A stretch of DNA of 64,000 nt from contig CAJNDS010000513.1 in assembly GCA_905221605.1 (NCBI GenBank), positions 276,682 through 340,681 of the forward strand, given 5' to 3'. The number at the start of each line of letters is the position of its first letter. Positions within the stretch are counted from its first letter, which is position 1. Shown here piece by piece: positions 1-14,251 of this stretch. The notes beneath the pieces were generated by a model that saw only the letters and a program-made list of their open reading frames with translations, made no database searches and had not been told where the DNA came from. The stretch comes from Symbiodinium natans. Its lineage: Eukaryota; Sar; Dinophyceae; Suessiales; Symbiodiniaceae. Position numbers and translations under genes: made by a program.

Positions 1-1440
1 ATGACATACTGCACGTCCGCCAATTCAGAAACACAACCCCCAATCCCCTGAATCTGAACATGCAACCAATGACAAGACAATAGCCGCATTTTTTCTCCAG
101 CTTGTGGCAAGTGGCGGAAGGCATAGTAACGTGAGATCTCCACCAAGCCTTCGGACCTTCAGAACATGCGCGATGCACTGCAGGAGCACTATAGCAGTAG
201 CAACGCTGTTGTGAAGTCCTGGCACGTGCCTCGACACCCCCCTAATGCTCATGACTTACAGTATAGGACAGTGGGGAAACAACTGTAGGCACTGGCGAAT
301 GTCGGCTGCATGTTGCGGAGTCTTTCCAAGTACCAGGCAGAGTGAGGAAGGCAGCGTTGCCGTCTGGTGATGTCGCGCATGCCACTTGTGTAGACGCTGG
401 GAACAGCGTGAAAGATGCCGGATCCTTGGTGGAACATTCGCCCTATCAAACACATTGCTGTAGTCATATACATAGTCACACACACACAGAATGCATCCAT
501 GTTTCTGGGGAGCCGCCGCGGCCAAAGGGGTCAGCAATGTTCACTGGGGGCCTTAGCTGCCGCTGTTGCCTGCTTAAGTTGCCTGTTTATGAGAAACTCG
601 AAGACTGTGTTGAAGACATGCAAACAATGCAAACATCCGCTCAGCATCTGCTAAGCGTGCGGCACGCCTGTGCTGGCATCTGCCACAAGGCAATTGTTGG
701 AATCACTCCAGGGAAGCCTCCCGAACAAGGATGGAGCTCCTCACGCTTTAATGCAAATCTCCTTCGCCCCGTTTTTTATGTGCCAGGCTGTTCCATCCAT
801 TTTGTTTCGCACCACTGCACCAATATGGTGCATGAATCCAAGTCAACTGTGCGCGCCATGCCAAGAAACTTGGCGTTTTGCAGTTGCACCGCGCCTTTGG
901 CGCGGCGCGAGAATGCAGGTGGCAGTGACCAGAAAGTCTGAACAATTTGACATGCTCCCTATTCCATACCCGTGCCTCTGCGCACATTTCTGCACAGGGA
1001 AAACGAGTTCTTAAACCTTCCCAGCTCTGAAAATCCATGGCACGTGCAGGCAGCATGTCAAATCTACGTAGCAACAGTGCACTGGAAAGCTCTATGTGGC
1101 TCCAAGACACTATAATTCGGATATACCCATGTTCATGACTTGTTGTCCGTCCATCGCCGCGGTGTTCGCCGCATCAGCAGCTGACTCGGCAAAGCGCTTG
1201 GTTTCCCACTTTTCCAGGCCTGATACCTTGAATCAACAACAAGACTTGTGTCTGTCACAGAAAGTGCTGAGAAGGATTTTCAAACCAGCAGGCAGACTAC
1301 AAGGGCATTTAATGTGAAGGTCTTTAACGAGGCAGAAGCTTACAAGTCCCTCAGCGCGGACTACAGTTCAAGGCAACTGCAGCATGGCGGCTATGATCGT
1401 CATCAAAGTCATGAGAAGGCCATTGGCTCCTCCCAACGCA
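1..1440. other. No recognisable gene
   Basis: Open frames here reach about 200 codons on the plus strand (342-941), but their composition looks random and overlapping frames on both strands are similarly open. I see no domain, no repeated family and no RNA gene. Confidence 0.5.
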
Positions 1441-1511
1441 CACTTGCGCTTGCACCTGCACTTGTGCCTGCACTTGTGCCTGCACTTGTGCCTGCACTTG
1501 TGCCTGCACCT
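1441..1511. repeat. 12-nt minisatellite, about 5-6 units
   Basis: Units of the form TGCACTTGTGCC repeat in tandem with minor changes in the first copies. The unit length is a multiple of three, so every frame stays open across it and produces spurious repeat proteins such as GTSA repeats on the minus strand. Confidence 0.9.
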
Positions 1512-3608
1512 GGATACATCTCGCACCATCTTGCTGGCTTGCTCCTTTCCTCGTCGTATCCTCTTTCCTCCCTACAACAAGTTCTCTCGAACAAGTGCAG
1601 TCCATACAAGCACTAGCCAGGTCTGGGATTTTACGTGGCCTGGCCAAGGAAAGATGCAACCGTACATGCCACTGAAGCCCCAATGGAAACTTCGCGTTGG
1701 ATAGCCATGTCCAGAGACCTGCGTATCGTGTCTATCAAAAGCCCCCAGGAAGACAGAGTCGCCTTTTGTACGGGGGACTGCTGAAGAGATTTCATGAATG
1801 CCAGCAGACATATCAACCTTTTTTTTGTTTGCAAATTTCCCTTCGATTCTCGGGGCCAAGGCAAGGCGTAAGCGGAGCCTTTGCAATGCAAGAGCACAGG
1901 TCCTCCGACAGCTCCGAGAACGTCCCAGATGGTTTGTCCAGGGAGCCTTGTATACCTCTGCCACAGCAAGCTCTGCTGCCTCTACATCTTTCAGGACTCT
2001 ACTGTAGTCAGGAAACCGATTTAAACTTAAACAGTGTACAGTCGAGTGTACAATCGAGTGTACAATGTCTCAGCGAAGTCAGCGAAGTGTTGCTTTCGGT
2101 AAGCATTGCTTTCTGGACAGGCGTCACTTGGGCCATCCGAAGAAGTCGAAGGTTCAAGCGCGCTCCGGGCCAGCCCTGTACGCGACCATCGTACTGCATG
2201 CTGCCTGGGCGTACTGTTGGGGGTATCTTGGGTGTATATCACATGAAAATTCAACAGATCCCGTCCCGCAAACGCTTCGGAAATTCTGTCTGAAGACCTG
2301 CTTTACAGCAAAGGAACCGAGATAAAGTTCCCGCTTCAGATTGCAAGCAGTTGCGGAGGTGCAATCTTGAGCATCGCGCGTCACCTTCTCAAGTTCTGCA
2401 TTGGCATCGCTAAGCTGCCTAGGAATGGCGACAACGCTTAGTTAGCTGTGATGGCTGCCACGTCTATCTCCGAAATGGGTGGGAGCCTGCAATGTAGCAT
2501 GACTTGCTGCAGCTGCAACTGATTCTAGAATCTTTAGATTAGATACCTGGCCCATTCCACTCAAATTCGTGTGAGCGCAGCTTGCCTTCAAGCCCAGCAA
2601 AAGCGTCTTTTCCTCAGCAAACGCTTCATTCTGAGAAAGGTGTCTCCACCTCGACAATTTGCTATACGCTCCCATCAATCTCGACATTTCAATCTTCATG
2701 CACGAAGTGTGATGGCTACGGCGATTAAGATGAAGGCTGTCTCAACTGTGCCAAGACTCGTGCCACCATTCTAGGGGTGTGGTGACAACCATGGACGCGC
2801 CTCTGACGATGACGTTTGCTCGGTTCCCCTGGCCTGCACTTCAACCAACACACGTACACACACACACACACACATCACGAAGTCACACAAATTATGACTC
2901 AAATGACTTAATTCAGCTAGCGGAAGGACCTCCAGTGGTCATGTTCCAGAGAGAAACGACAATGCCAGATGCTTCGGCAATATCATCGGAACCTTGAGTC
3001 GAGAGTGCTACGGTGCGACGATGGCAAATGTGGCAGATGCACGCCTGACTACGCCTTTCTGCATGGCCAGCTCCCACTAGTCAAGCTTGTGTTCATCGCA
3101 AGCCATATTGGTCATGACGCATGCCCTTTCAGTAGCGAGTGGCTGTAGCAGAGTGTTGCATTGGAGAGGCTCGCATCCACAGTTCGATTCTCGGTGGCAT
3201 CTGTACAGTGGGGGTACATTGCCGAATCGTAGCCATGCCTGCAGTCGCCAAGAAGCTCAACCCAAGGCTAGGGCTTCGGCTCTCGCACTCGCACGCAGCG
3301 CGCAAGGGTTACTAGCCACACACTACGGGGTTGCAGCGTAGGAGGAAACCTGAACCCTGTGTGGACTTTCCGAAGGATCGGACATGTACTTGTCAAAGGT
3401 TTCGGGTTTACAGGGTTTAAAGGTATCTTTGTCGACTTAGCTTCGCCTAAAATAGGGAGCTGTCACCGGAGGAATCTTTTTCAAAGTCAAGTTCCGGACC
3501 CTCCTGACTGAATGCATGCGGCCCCGGACCATTTCTTTGGAAGCCTGATCACGTTTTGGACGAAAATCGCTCTCGCATAGCTGTGCTGCACGTGCTCGTC
3601 GCTCTGGA
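1512..3608. other. No recognisable gene; short (CA)n at 2849-2874
   Basis: The only structure seen is a short CA dinucleotide run near 2849-2874. Short open frames exist on both strands, none with recognisable motifs. Confidence 0.5.
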
Positions 3609-3618
3609 CGTCTGAAAT

Positions 3619-3792
3619 CACCAAATGCGAAACTGTCGTCGCTGTTGGGCATCTGTGTTCGCTAAGTGTTCACCAGATGCGAGCTGTCGTCGGTCTTGGA
3701 CGTCTGAAATCACCAAATGCGAGACTGTCTTGGCTTTTGGGAGTCTGTGTTCACCAAATGCGAAACGGTCCTCGCTTTTGGACTTCTGGGCT
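3619..3792. repeat. Degenerate tandem repeat, four units of about 41 nt
   Basis: Four units each begin CACCAAATGCGA or CACCAGATGCGA, at about 3619, 3671, 3711 and 3752. Unit one is about 52 nt and the others 40-41 nt. Each contains a CTGTCGTC-like block and a TTGG(A/G)...TCTG block. The divergence suggests an old minisatellite. Confidence 0.85.
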
Positions 3793-6700
3793 CACGTGGT
3801 CTTTCACTGCTGGGGGCCTACGCGGGCAGAAGTAGGAAGAACATCTCCAAAGCCCCACCCGTAGGTTCTGCTTCTGCAAATTGGCCATGTCACCAAACTC
3901 GCCACAGCTCCATCGCTCCATCCGTCAAGTTCGGCGATTGCAACTGAACGCAGGAGGGGCAGGAAATCTCGAACCTGAGTGGAGCTTTTCGCTCAGCTTG
4001 AAAACCCGTCTCCTCCCATTGCATCCCTGCAGAAAGAACATCCACACTTTCCACAGCTTGTCAATTTACCTGAGGTTTCCTCTACTAGACCCTGCGAGAC
4101 AGCACGTCTCTCCCAAAGAAAACAAATGAGCGAAGGCGCTCCAGGTCGAGAGGTCCAAACTCCTGCGTCGCAGCACGCGCGCATTTTCAGGACTCCCGGA
4201 ATGTACCTCCTTTTCAACTCGGGGCGAGGGGTGTCGAGGGAAACCGATGCAACCATCACTTCAACACCAGCTTCTGCTCCTTGGCTTCCACGACTGAGAA
4301 GGTCTCAGCCACAGGGGCTTCGGCCCACACCAGCACGGCCTGCCTGAACTATTCTCACACATGACACGGCTCATCGATAAGGTGCCTGGTCTGGGGTGAG
4401 TATTGAGTCGACGTAGCTAACAGAACATCCGAAAACATCAAGCTTGGAGGCGCGCATCTTCAAGGTTGATATTCGGGATGTGGGGTTTGGGTTTGGGGTT
4501 TTTCGAAAGCTCACTGTCGCGCGTAGCCGGCGAGTCTGGAAGTCAAAGAATGGTAGTCCCTCTAAGATCGGCAGCGTTTGTGGAGGGTTGGGTGTTGGCC
4601 AAACTTGAAAAACCAAGACCCCTCAAAGCCTCACTTTGCAGCGCTGGCCGACCACCCCCACATCTGTATAGGACTTCTGAGACAAAGACTATAGAGGTTA
4701 AGAACCGGTTTCATCGGTAACCCTTCTTTTGCAACTCGACTGTCCGACACTCAGCATGCTACCAGAAAGCCTTATGAACACAACACTGCTGGCTGAGATC
4801 CCGAATCCAACTCCAACCAGCTGTAGTGTTACCCTAAACCGCAGGATGTCAAACACCAATTGCTTCCGTGGCGCACAACGTACGTGATCAGACAGGCAGC
4901 ATATAGCAGCATTCCCACGGAATGTGCGCATGCGCCTCCAGTGCACACAGACATGCTGACATCAACACGGGCTGGCTCAATTTTCGGGCGCCCTGCAGGT
5001 GACACGACTGGTCCCAGCCTCTGACTGGATTCTTCGGAGCTTTTGTGAAGGGGCTGTAGTGCACCGCCGCCTCGCTTGATATCCCAAATCAACATATGCC
5101 ATGCCCAGCTGAAAGTCAAGGGGTGTCAATGGGTTTCCTGGCCGACTGCAGATTAGAGCTTTGCTATCTGACCCCGGATCAAAAATCTATCCCCCTTTAC
5201 TTCTGGCCAGGAAGACGTGGACACAGATGTCTACACTGCGGCGACATAAAATGCATGAGGGCGAGTCCCACCATTAAAAGGCATGGCACGGCTCGGCAGC
5301 TGGCCGGCTCGCTGCAGGAAGAATGGCCCGCTGGGGCTTCTGACGACGCCATGTTGGGCTACTCCGGGATGTGTTTGTATTGTAAGCCAATTATAAGTGC
5401 TGGTCTTGACATTATGGCCACATGGCTTTTCGACCTGGACAAGTGCTTCAAACGTGGGCTTGGAGATGCGCGAACCTTGTATTGCTGATGGTGACTTTGC
5501 TGCCGTGGATGCTTTCGCGTCTGTACTGCTTTGTTTACACAAAGCTGTGGATGTGCCAGCAATGCATGTAGTGGCATACAGCACACCCAGTTCATCAAAC
5601 CTGATCCAACAAGACAACATGCATAAGAGCGAGGACCTGGCCTGAAGCCGTCAGGAATGTAGACCTTGCGGTTGACTTAATCCGAAGCAGCAAAACTATT
5701 CTCAGTGTCAGGACTGTACAGCATGCGAGAGGAGCCGGCCACAAGTGTCCAAGTACAAGTGCGGTGTAAAAGCTGCATTTCTCACAGCCTCTCTTTGCCA
5801 CGAGAGAAAACGTTCTGGCGATCCTTGTCTGCTGGCTGAGTGCTGTGCGCTCAGGGTTTGTCCAGCAAGTGAAGCCTTGGACCATAGAAGTTGTGGCGCA
5901 CATGAGAGAAAATTGTGGGCTTGCGTGAAAACTGGGTAAAAACACTCCTGTTGCTAATCATGATAACCTATTCTGCATCACCTTACGGATGAAAGCCCAT
6001 TCCGCTGGCTTCGTTTGAGGGTTTGGGGCGTGAAGCTCTGCAAGTTCTGGGCATAAATAAGGGCTATAGGGGTTAACGAGCTAAGATGAGCTAGGTGCAG
6101 CAAAGCTCGAGCATGTTGGCCAATGTAGGTTTGAGGAAGGTTTATAATTTAATACTAACACTAGTTAAGTTACCGGTTGATGCATAAATCCGCAACGGTC
6201 TTGAGCGCTGAGTCTCGCAAGGCCTGTGACAGGGCGCGGGACGTTTTTGACATTTCTTATCGTTTGGCCAGGTATTCGAGCATGTCAGTGGGTTGGTGAC
6301 ATCCAAGCCCCATTGTTGCAAAATCTATTCCTGTCGGTTGAGCGAACCGAAAAAGTAGGCCTGCCTTCTCTTGCACTCCCACCTCGGGTTTTATTTACCC
6401 AAGCCCATGTGAGCTCAGTGCTTCAGTGAGGTGCTTGCCAAAGCCTAACCTCAGCTGGCTTCCCGTACACTGGTACCCCTGAGCTGCAGCTGGTTGTCAC
6501 GAAAGCCCCGAAGCCCCTTCGATGCTGAGGGCCCGGGCTAGTGACTGCTGGAAGCAAATCACAACTTGATTCAAAGCTCCACGCCTGGCAAAGTCGGCTC
6601 TCGCAACCTTCCTCTTACCAGCTTGGGGGCTCTTCCTTCCCTTCCCTTCCCTCCCTTCCACCGAACCATGTGGGGCTGCACGGTTGGCCAATGCAACGCG

Positions 6701-7870
6701 TGCCCAATCCGAAGTTTACAACCAACCCTTCTCAGTGCAAGCCAATCCCTCTTCATTCTCCCTCGCTTCTTTTCCTTTCTCGGGTCTCTCTCTCTTCTCC
6801 CTCTCTCCGTGCTCTCCACCTCTCTGATAGGACCTGGGTGTTAACCTGGGATGCGAACAAAAAACAGGTGTGCAGAGAAAGCCTTCAACAAACTTGTAGG
6901 TGGACGCGGGTCAAAAGAGAGGCCTTTTCGTGAAGCCAGTCACAGAGAGGTCGAGAAGCTCTGTGTCAATGAAAGCATCACCTCAGTCCAAAACAGATGG
7001 CATGCCATGTTGGCCCAGGTCTCCGGATACGAGACCTGCATGCGATGGGCCGGATAGTGCATACAATGACCCCATCCACATCGGTTTACGATCTGGTTAT
7101 GTAAGGGTGTGTGCCTTCATCTCAGACTGATGGCACTTGCCAGTTGCCTAACGCTGGACAGTGTCGTTGCAATTTAGATGGGTAGCATCTCTTATGGGAC
7201 CATCGCCTTACTACCCCTCACATGGTTTCAGCTTCCAGCCCAAGGTCCATGGGCTGTCATAAGGCCTGGGCTCATTGCCACAAGCACAGAAAAGCTCGCG
7301 AAGACGCGCGGGCTGTCCTGCACACATGCTCCAAGTTGTCAAAACTGCTACGTGTCATGCGGTGACCTCTCCATCTTACTCCGTCGGTAGAGTGCCCATA
7401 AAGGAACTCAGAATTATCAGGGTTTGCGACTTATTCTTTCCTCGATGCTTCCCTTTGGACATGCAATATTGTTTTAGGCGCACTTCGCATCTCGGATCCG
7501 CACTCTCCTCGCCTTCGAGCTGCTTAAGTAGGCGCTCCGCTCCGTTGCTGAACGACATCGCATGAAGACGGCCTCCCTCGAAGTCCCTCGCATAGCGCCA
7601 CTGGGCACATCAAATTCTTGCTATGCAGGCAATTACCCTGCCTGCTCCACAGCCTTTCGTTCATATCTTCTTCTATGCCCTTAAAGTACTATCATTCTTT
7701 ATTTTGATGAAATAGATTGAGAGAGCAATAAGATTCAGGAATTAGCTGATGTTCCTCCATTTTCCTCGCTCCTTTATTATTGGTATGCATTAATTTCTAG
7801 TCATTGTTTTGTCGTGGCGCTCGCACACTCGCCCATTAAACGCAATTGGATTTATTTGGTGTTTATTTCG
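3793..7870. other. No recognisable gene
   Basis: Open frames stay below about 130 codons and overlap on both strands. A G/T-rich tract at 4479-4500 (GGGTTTGGG-like) resembles the telomere-like tracts elsewhere in the window but is too degenerate to call. Confidence 0.5.
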
Positions 7871-7958
7871 CATGTGCTTGTGGGTGTGGGTGTGTGAGTG
7901 CGCAAGTGTGCGAGTGTGCGTGTGCGCGGGTGCGTGTGTGCGTGTGTGCGTGTGTGCG
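7871..7958. repeat. Imperfect GT-rich microsatellite
   Basis: An imperfect (GT)n tract interrupted by GC and GA dinucleotides. It opens frames on both strands that read as Cys/Val/Arg or Thr/His repeats. These are artefacts of the repeat. Confidence 0.9.
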
Positions 7959-9488
7959 TATTGGACAAGCTGGGACGGCAAGCCCAGTGACGGCTGGAAC
8001 ACCAGGCCATCCTCTCCCCCATACCCATACACCCCTCAGGCCCCCCCAGCTGACAGCTGAGAGCGAAGCGATGGGCAAAGGCACGATTAGGACACAGAAG
8101 GCTCTTCTGCTTCTGCTTAGCCACATGCCCTCCCCCCCCTCCAGACACGCGTTGAGCCCAAATTTATAAGTCCATCTGGGTGACAAGAACGTGCGTTCGT
8201 AGAAGGAGCAGCGGACACAAAGGCTCTGTTTCTTTCGCTTCGTCTGCTATCTGCCCCTGCTCTCTTGCACTGTCCTTTATCCATCACTTCGCGAACAACT
8301 GTCAACAAGTCCCATCCGGCCCTCGGTCCAGAAATGCAACTGCAGTGCTGCCGATGCTGGTTGCTGCCGATTCTCCTGCAGATGGAACGCTATAAAGCAC
8401 GAGCACCCTGCATACTCACAGTGACACATTGGAACTGCATGTGGATGTGCTGGGAACTAGGTGGCTACAACTGCATCATGAATTGACTCACGACTGAAAA
8501 CAAAAGACCCGGCACGTGACGAACCAACACGAAGGAAGGCGCAAGGTTTGTGCAAATACTGCATGACACTGCGGAATCCAAAGTCGGCAACTGTGCCGTG
8601 CCGAGGGTTGCACGAGAAATCGTCGAGCGTGCGGGAAGTCCTTTTCTTGGGCTTGGTCTCACGATTTTCGAGGCAGGAGGCTCCAAAGCCGTCTCGAAAA
8701 TCATGGAACGGACGCTTTTCGATATGACGCAGTTCTCCGAAACTCAATGTTGAGTATTTGGAATGGTTCGCTATCTTACGTTTGCAAGCGCACGGCGCAA
8801 GAAGGCCGCCAGAAGGCCAACTCCCCTTGGAACGTTTCAATCCTATGAGGCAGTGTTCACAGCCCTGGGGGGCCTGCTGCCACAGTGTAGGCCTGCCACT
8901 GGTACCTTAAGACTCAATTGCTACATGCTGGGGGCATGGTCATGCAGTTTTTGCACTAACCTACCGAAGCGCAACCCAACGGGAATGACACCATGGAAAA
9001 GCAGGGACCACCTACATAAATTACGGTCGCTCCTGAGCATTTTGGAGAAGTTACTTTCGGTATCGTTTGCAGATCTGAGACAGGCGCTGTGGATCATTCG
9101 CAGCAATAGTTCGCAAGTTGCGGACGGCACGCCTGCGAACCATACTCATTCCCATCAAGCCCCATGTCATTGAGGCCATGTAACTCCAACAGCCCCACGA
9201 TCTGAACTGCATAGGCATGGATGAATATTCGGCTGTATGCCCAAAGCCTCGCTTTCTGACTACAATACATGCGCTGCCCCGTCGATGGGATTAAGACCTC
9301 TTCAGTATGTGCTCTGAACAGCCGGATGAGTGAATTTGCGACACAGGTTCTGGAATGCGCTCTGCAATGGTACTCGCATGACTGCAAACGTGCTCAGGCC
9401 CTTGCACTGTGAACAGGTACGTGTTGGGCGGGAGCGCGCCCAGTGGAAGCACGACCTCAAGAAACTTAGGCAAGGCTGATGGTGTCCA
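7959..9488. other. No recognisable gene
   Basis: Short open frames only, the longest about 136 codons (8763-9173, plus). No motif is visible in any of them. Confidence 0.5.
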
Positions 9489-9518
9489 GGGTTTCGGGTT
9501 TAGTTTAGGGTTTAGGGT
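9489..9518 (+). repeat. Interstitial telomere-like tract (TTTAGGG type)
   Basis: About 30 nt made of GGGTTTAG / TTTAGGG units, one slightly degenerate. TTTAGGG is the telomere repeat of plants and many protists, dinoflagellates included. An internal copy may mark an old end-joining or repair event. Confidence 0.7.
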
Positions 9519-12500
9519 GATTCAAGACTATAGGATATGTTTGCCAAAGGCAATGACAAGCCACCTCGTCCAGAACAACGACCCAGCCCCCGACGCAAGA
9601 AACATCAAGAGGCAATGCACTATGGCGGGGCCCGCAATGCCTTGCCAGTTGCCTCAGCCTATCGATTGCTATATATTGCTATGCTATGTCCAGACTAAGA
9701 AATGTGCATGAGGACAGGAGGATGCGCGCTGGGTGGCCGACTGCGGCTCCCAGTGCCGAGGAGGCACATGAAGCACCAGCAGACCTGGCCACCGAACATC
9801 CTCATCTTCATAGTTTCATTTTCATGGTTTAAGAAGAAAGCCACTTCCTGGAACAGCCTGCCGCAACGTTAACGACTAGTCGCTCAACTGCCCCTATCGC
9901 GGTGGCGGCACACAGCTTGTGGAAGGTTCAAGCGCGCGGTCGGAACTCCGGCAGGGGAAGGCCAAAGATAGACAAAGAGGCACTATTCGGCACGGCCACC
10001 TCTCGACAGGAGCGTGCCCAACGCAACGTTTGAGAGGTCTGGTGTCAGCTCTGGATAGGAGTGTACAGGTTCGGCGGGGCTTGAGCAATAACTTGCAAGC
10101 AGCCTAGCATCCAGTCTCCTGCAAGCTGAGACCTAATCTTCTATGTCGAAATTGTCCCATGCTCAAGTCTCAGGGCACTTTCTGCACCTGTGCACTCGGA
10201 AAGACAGCAACAGCCTGTTCCAACCTGCAAAACATTAGACTGATTCAGCTGAATCTTTCATGCCACAGTTGAGGCCCGCCTGGCATGGATTTGGGAAGTC
10301 GAATACATCAAAAGGTGCCACCAAGACAATGGCACCCCCGACTGGCACCTGCATTTCAAGAGGGCTCAGGGCAGGGAATGGATAATCGTGTGCCTTGGAT
10401 CCCCATGTGCAACAAGTACCGTAGGAGCACTACGTACACTCAGTGTCTGTTGCGATGCAAAACAACTGTAAAGGTTCGTAAGCTTTGAATCCCCCGCAGC
10501 CTCTGTCACCGTTGTCACGGCAAAGGTTATGTCGTTCTCTGCCTGCCGTGGCCCAGTGACACGGGCTGCACAGAGAGACTAATTAGCCTACAGCCACCGG
10601 CAGGGTGTGTGTAGCTTGCTAGTCAAGCTCAACAAGGATTGAAGACTGCTGAAACCATGAAATGCCACAGCAAGTGATTCTTCCATGTGAGCAATGCATT
10701 GCCGCTACCAGAACATGTCCAAACATTTCGTGAGATTCATCGTTGTAAGGCGGCTCGGCGAATGCCAGAGCCGGTGCTAGGCACCGCGCTCCCACGACAG
10801 CCTAGGTGAAGTGCGCCCGCCGCAGATAGGCGTCTGTGTTCAACAGCTAGGCTTTCCTAGAATCGTACTGTCTTACTGAGAGAATCGAAGTCTGATTGGC
10901 CGTGGCCGCATCCAATCAAAGGGACAGTTCCTGTGAGCTTGCGACAGTCCAGTTCATAGTTGAAATATACACCGAAGATCACCGAAGGGCAACAAAGTGA
11001 TTCGATTTCAGTATGCCATCATAGTGGAGGTTCTACCTTGACTGGTCTATTTGTAGGCAGAGGTGGAATGCACAGTCACGCCAAGCACAACGCGCAAGTG
11101 CAACACGAGATCCGCCAAAAGCTGGGCATCCCGACATTTGATGCCTCAGCAGCTGCGGTGAAGATCCGCCGGACCCGGCGTGGAGGCTCAAAGCTCCTTT
11201 GTATTTCCGAAAGGTTGCCGGCAAATGCTCTTGACTTCTCTTCAACCACTCGGGTTGATTTTTTCTCCTGAGGGCGCGGCTACGGTACCACCCCCTCTGG
11301 CATGTCTGGGCACCCGGCACATAACAGCCCAGCCATCGCGATGCTGCAGGCGCTCCAGAACTCACGGCAGGATCTGAAGTGATCCTGGCTGATAGTGGAG
11401 TTGACACGAGATCAACAGGTTGCTTTGTAGGTGAACCGTAGTTGCTGGTGGGAACTTCGCGCAGCATTTGCAGGCAGCTTCACGCCTGTCCAATGTATCT
11501 TAATTGCGTAGCGCATCCTGCTTGTCGAAGTGCTTCATGATACATGTCCAATCTGCTTGCCACATGCCAGAAGCACGAGCAAAGCAACGATCGTGAGAAC
11601 ACTGTGGAATTTTCATCTGCTGTGCCTCAAGTGCCAATCGGAAGCGCTTGGCAGAGTCGCCGATCCTGTCTGCTTGCACGAGGGATATGCCAGTCTTGAC
11701 TGGGAATCTGCGAGTCTCGAGTGCCAGTAATTTATTGATAGCGTGGACAAGTAAATCCGGAGTCATACACTGTCACAGAGCGACTGACTTTCGTAGTTTG
11801 ACATATGTACCGAGGCGCCTACGAACACGCAGTGCCGCATGGCATAACGCATCAACGTGCATCTTCTTTCCACCCGCGCCCTAGGTGACTTGAACCGAGG
11901 TTTGCGAGACGTACGCAAAACTGACAACACAAATTAAAGCACTTTGGCGCGCGGTGGCACAACCCATGCGCAAACAAACTTCGACCGACATCATCGATGT
12001 GGCGGAGCGACATGACATGGGCAACGGAGCATCCACATGCACAAAAGAACATGCGTCCTTGGGGCACATCTGGATTCTGCGTCGGTACCATGATCTGCGC
12101 AGTGATGACAATCTCGTCCATGGCAGTCAGCGCATAGGTTGTCGAGATGCACAGGATCTCCCTGCCATGTCTTCAATTTACAGCGGCGGCAAGCCCTTGA
12201 AACTTTGTGCAAACAGGAACTCCTTCCGGGTGCTGGGAGGTACACACGATAAAGCCAACAAAACACCCGGATGTGGACGTGCCTTCAGTATGCAGATTTA
12301 CGCATGAGTAACGAGAATACAAGCCAAAGATTTGAAGCCCCATTGTGGACGCATGTGGACGCCGCATTTCGTTATCAATCGCTGAGTGCTCAAATGCGCA
12401 AAGCCTGGCTGTAGATGCTGTGGGTAGTCATTACGTCATCATCTGTGAGGCACAAGTAGACGCTCGTTGTTGTAGGTGGGTTGCTGGGCCGACTTCTCCC

Positions 12501-14205
12501 GAGATGCCTACCGCCTGCTGATTTTCGAAGCCACCGACCCTACACGACTTGTCCGACGACCAAACCCGGCAACCCGGCATTGAGAAGGCCGAAGCAAGCG
12601 ACATTTCACGCTCTCAGTGGCTCAAGCAGCCTTTTGATCTTCTTTTGCTGTTTGGAGCCATCCCGGGAAGTGCAAGGCCGGAACCTGGAGCCTTCATCTG
12701 TTCATATGACAACTTCGATCCATCCAAGCACTCTCGAAGACCCCCACGTTTCTCATGTTACCAAAGTCTTTGCCGATTGCAGGGCTGAGGCTTGCTGCAT
12801 TCAGGCCGGTGCATGCAGAACACTCCCTAAGGCTCGCACTCCCGATCGGCTATGCAGATGCCCATTGGAGTGAAGCTTGCCGTGGCTGTAGTCGTGGAAC
12901 CTTGATGAGTAGGGGGGACACGCGCCGCACACGTCTGCGAGTCGTCTGTCTCGCCAGCACAATATACCTATAGATTCACGGACTGATGAGGGCGCCACCA
13001 TGCATGACCATGGCAGACCACGATGAAACGGGCACAACCCAACCTGATCACGTGCGGGACGCCTTCTACAGGGGCGAGTGCCAAATATGTCACGTTGCCA
13101 TGTCAGGCACCTAAAGCCTCGAACGATCGTTCCAGCCAGAAGGGGAGCAAGCCATTAAACAGGGTCAAGCAGCACCAAGTCTAGTAGTCTTGTGCTACCA
13201 AAGTTTCTCGAAGTTAAGCTGCAAGCTATAGCCAGGCGGTGCTTCGAGATAGATGTACAGCCTCAGTTCAACAAACCAAGAGTCGTGAAAGCTGGACATG
13301 CTGATGCTGCGTCATTCGAGCTTTCTTTGCCCTTGCTGAGCCAACCTCCAACTTACTGCTATAGGAACCAAGCAAACTGCAATTACAAGCGTTGTCTGAA
13401 GCGCGTGACCGTATACTTGACTCAATTGCAACCATGAAGTACCCCGAAAGCCGTGATTACTTCTGCGTGTCATTCGTTATCTTCGTGTTAATATCAACTT
13501 TGAGAGCATGGACATGGCATGCCACAGCTAAAGTGTGCTCCGTTTATTACCCCCCATTGCAGGGGGTTCCTCGACCACACCTCAGTTCCCCAAAATACCG
13601 GACCTAAATGGCCTACAGTGCCTCGATCAACATAGACAAGACTGCAAACAAAAACAAAAGCAAGCTGCGAAAGAGCTAGCTTTCGTGATACGCAGGAAGA
13701 CATTACCAGCTGGCATGGGTAACATTAGAACAAGTATATGAGGATATGGTAAAATTTCAGCAAGAGTCTGAGACTTCAAGATGCCAGGAGAGTGCAGTCT
13801 CCCTAGACAAACTGAAAGTTCAAGAAAGTCTGCTTCTTTTTCCTGAGTAAAGGCATGAGATGTAGTTCATCCTACTATCCTCATGGACGATCAAAAAAGA
13901 CTCCAGAAAATAGCCAGAACAAAGCAAAAAGCTCAGACATGGAGAACACGACTTTAAGGCGATCTTGTACAGTATGGCAAGGCTGGTGACCACACCATAC
14001 TACACCACATCTGCAACACGTACTTCGTGGCCAGCATGCTAGACAAGTACCGGAAACCACCTTTACTGTTGTATACTCGGCATGACCATACATGGTGCAG
14101 TCTGCAAACCCCGCGAGCTGTGCAGACATCTTCGGGCTAATGCCAGAATGATACCAATAAGGCACTCCGGATTATGGCATGTGACTACTCCGTAGATCCC
14201 AATTC
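9519..14205. other. No recognisable gene
   Basis: Nothing beyond short open frames of up to about 145 codons on both strands. No domain, RNA gene or repeat family seen. Confidence 0.5.
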
Positions 14206-14251
14206 CACTAAACCCTAAACCCATCTAAACCCTATAAACCCTAAACCCATC
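14206..14251 (-). repeat. Interstitial telomere-like tract (CCCTAAA type)
   Basis: AAACCCTAAACCC, TAAACCC and CCCTATAAACCCTAAACCC units over about 46 nt, in the orientation opposite to the 9489 tract. It is the clearest interstitial telomere-like tract in the window. Confidence 0.75.

Noticed and set aside
3160-3205. tRNA-like T-loop (GTTCGATTC) followed by a GGTGGC end
   Set aside because: No five-base T-stem, anticodon arm or acceptor stem can be drawn around it.
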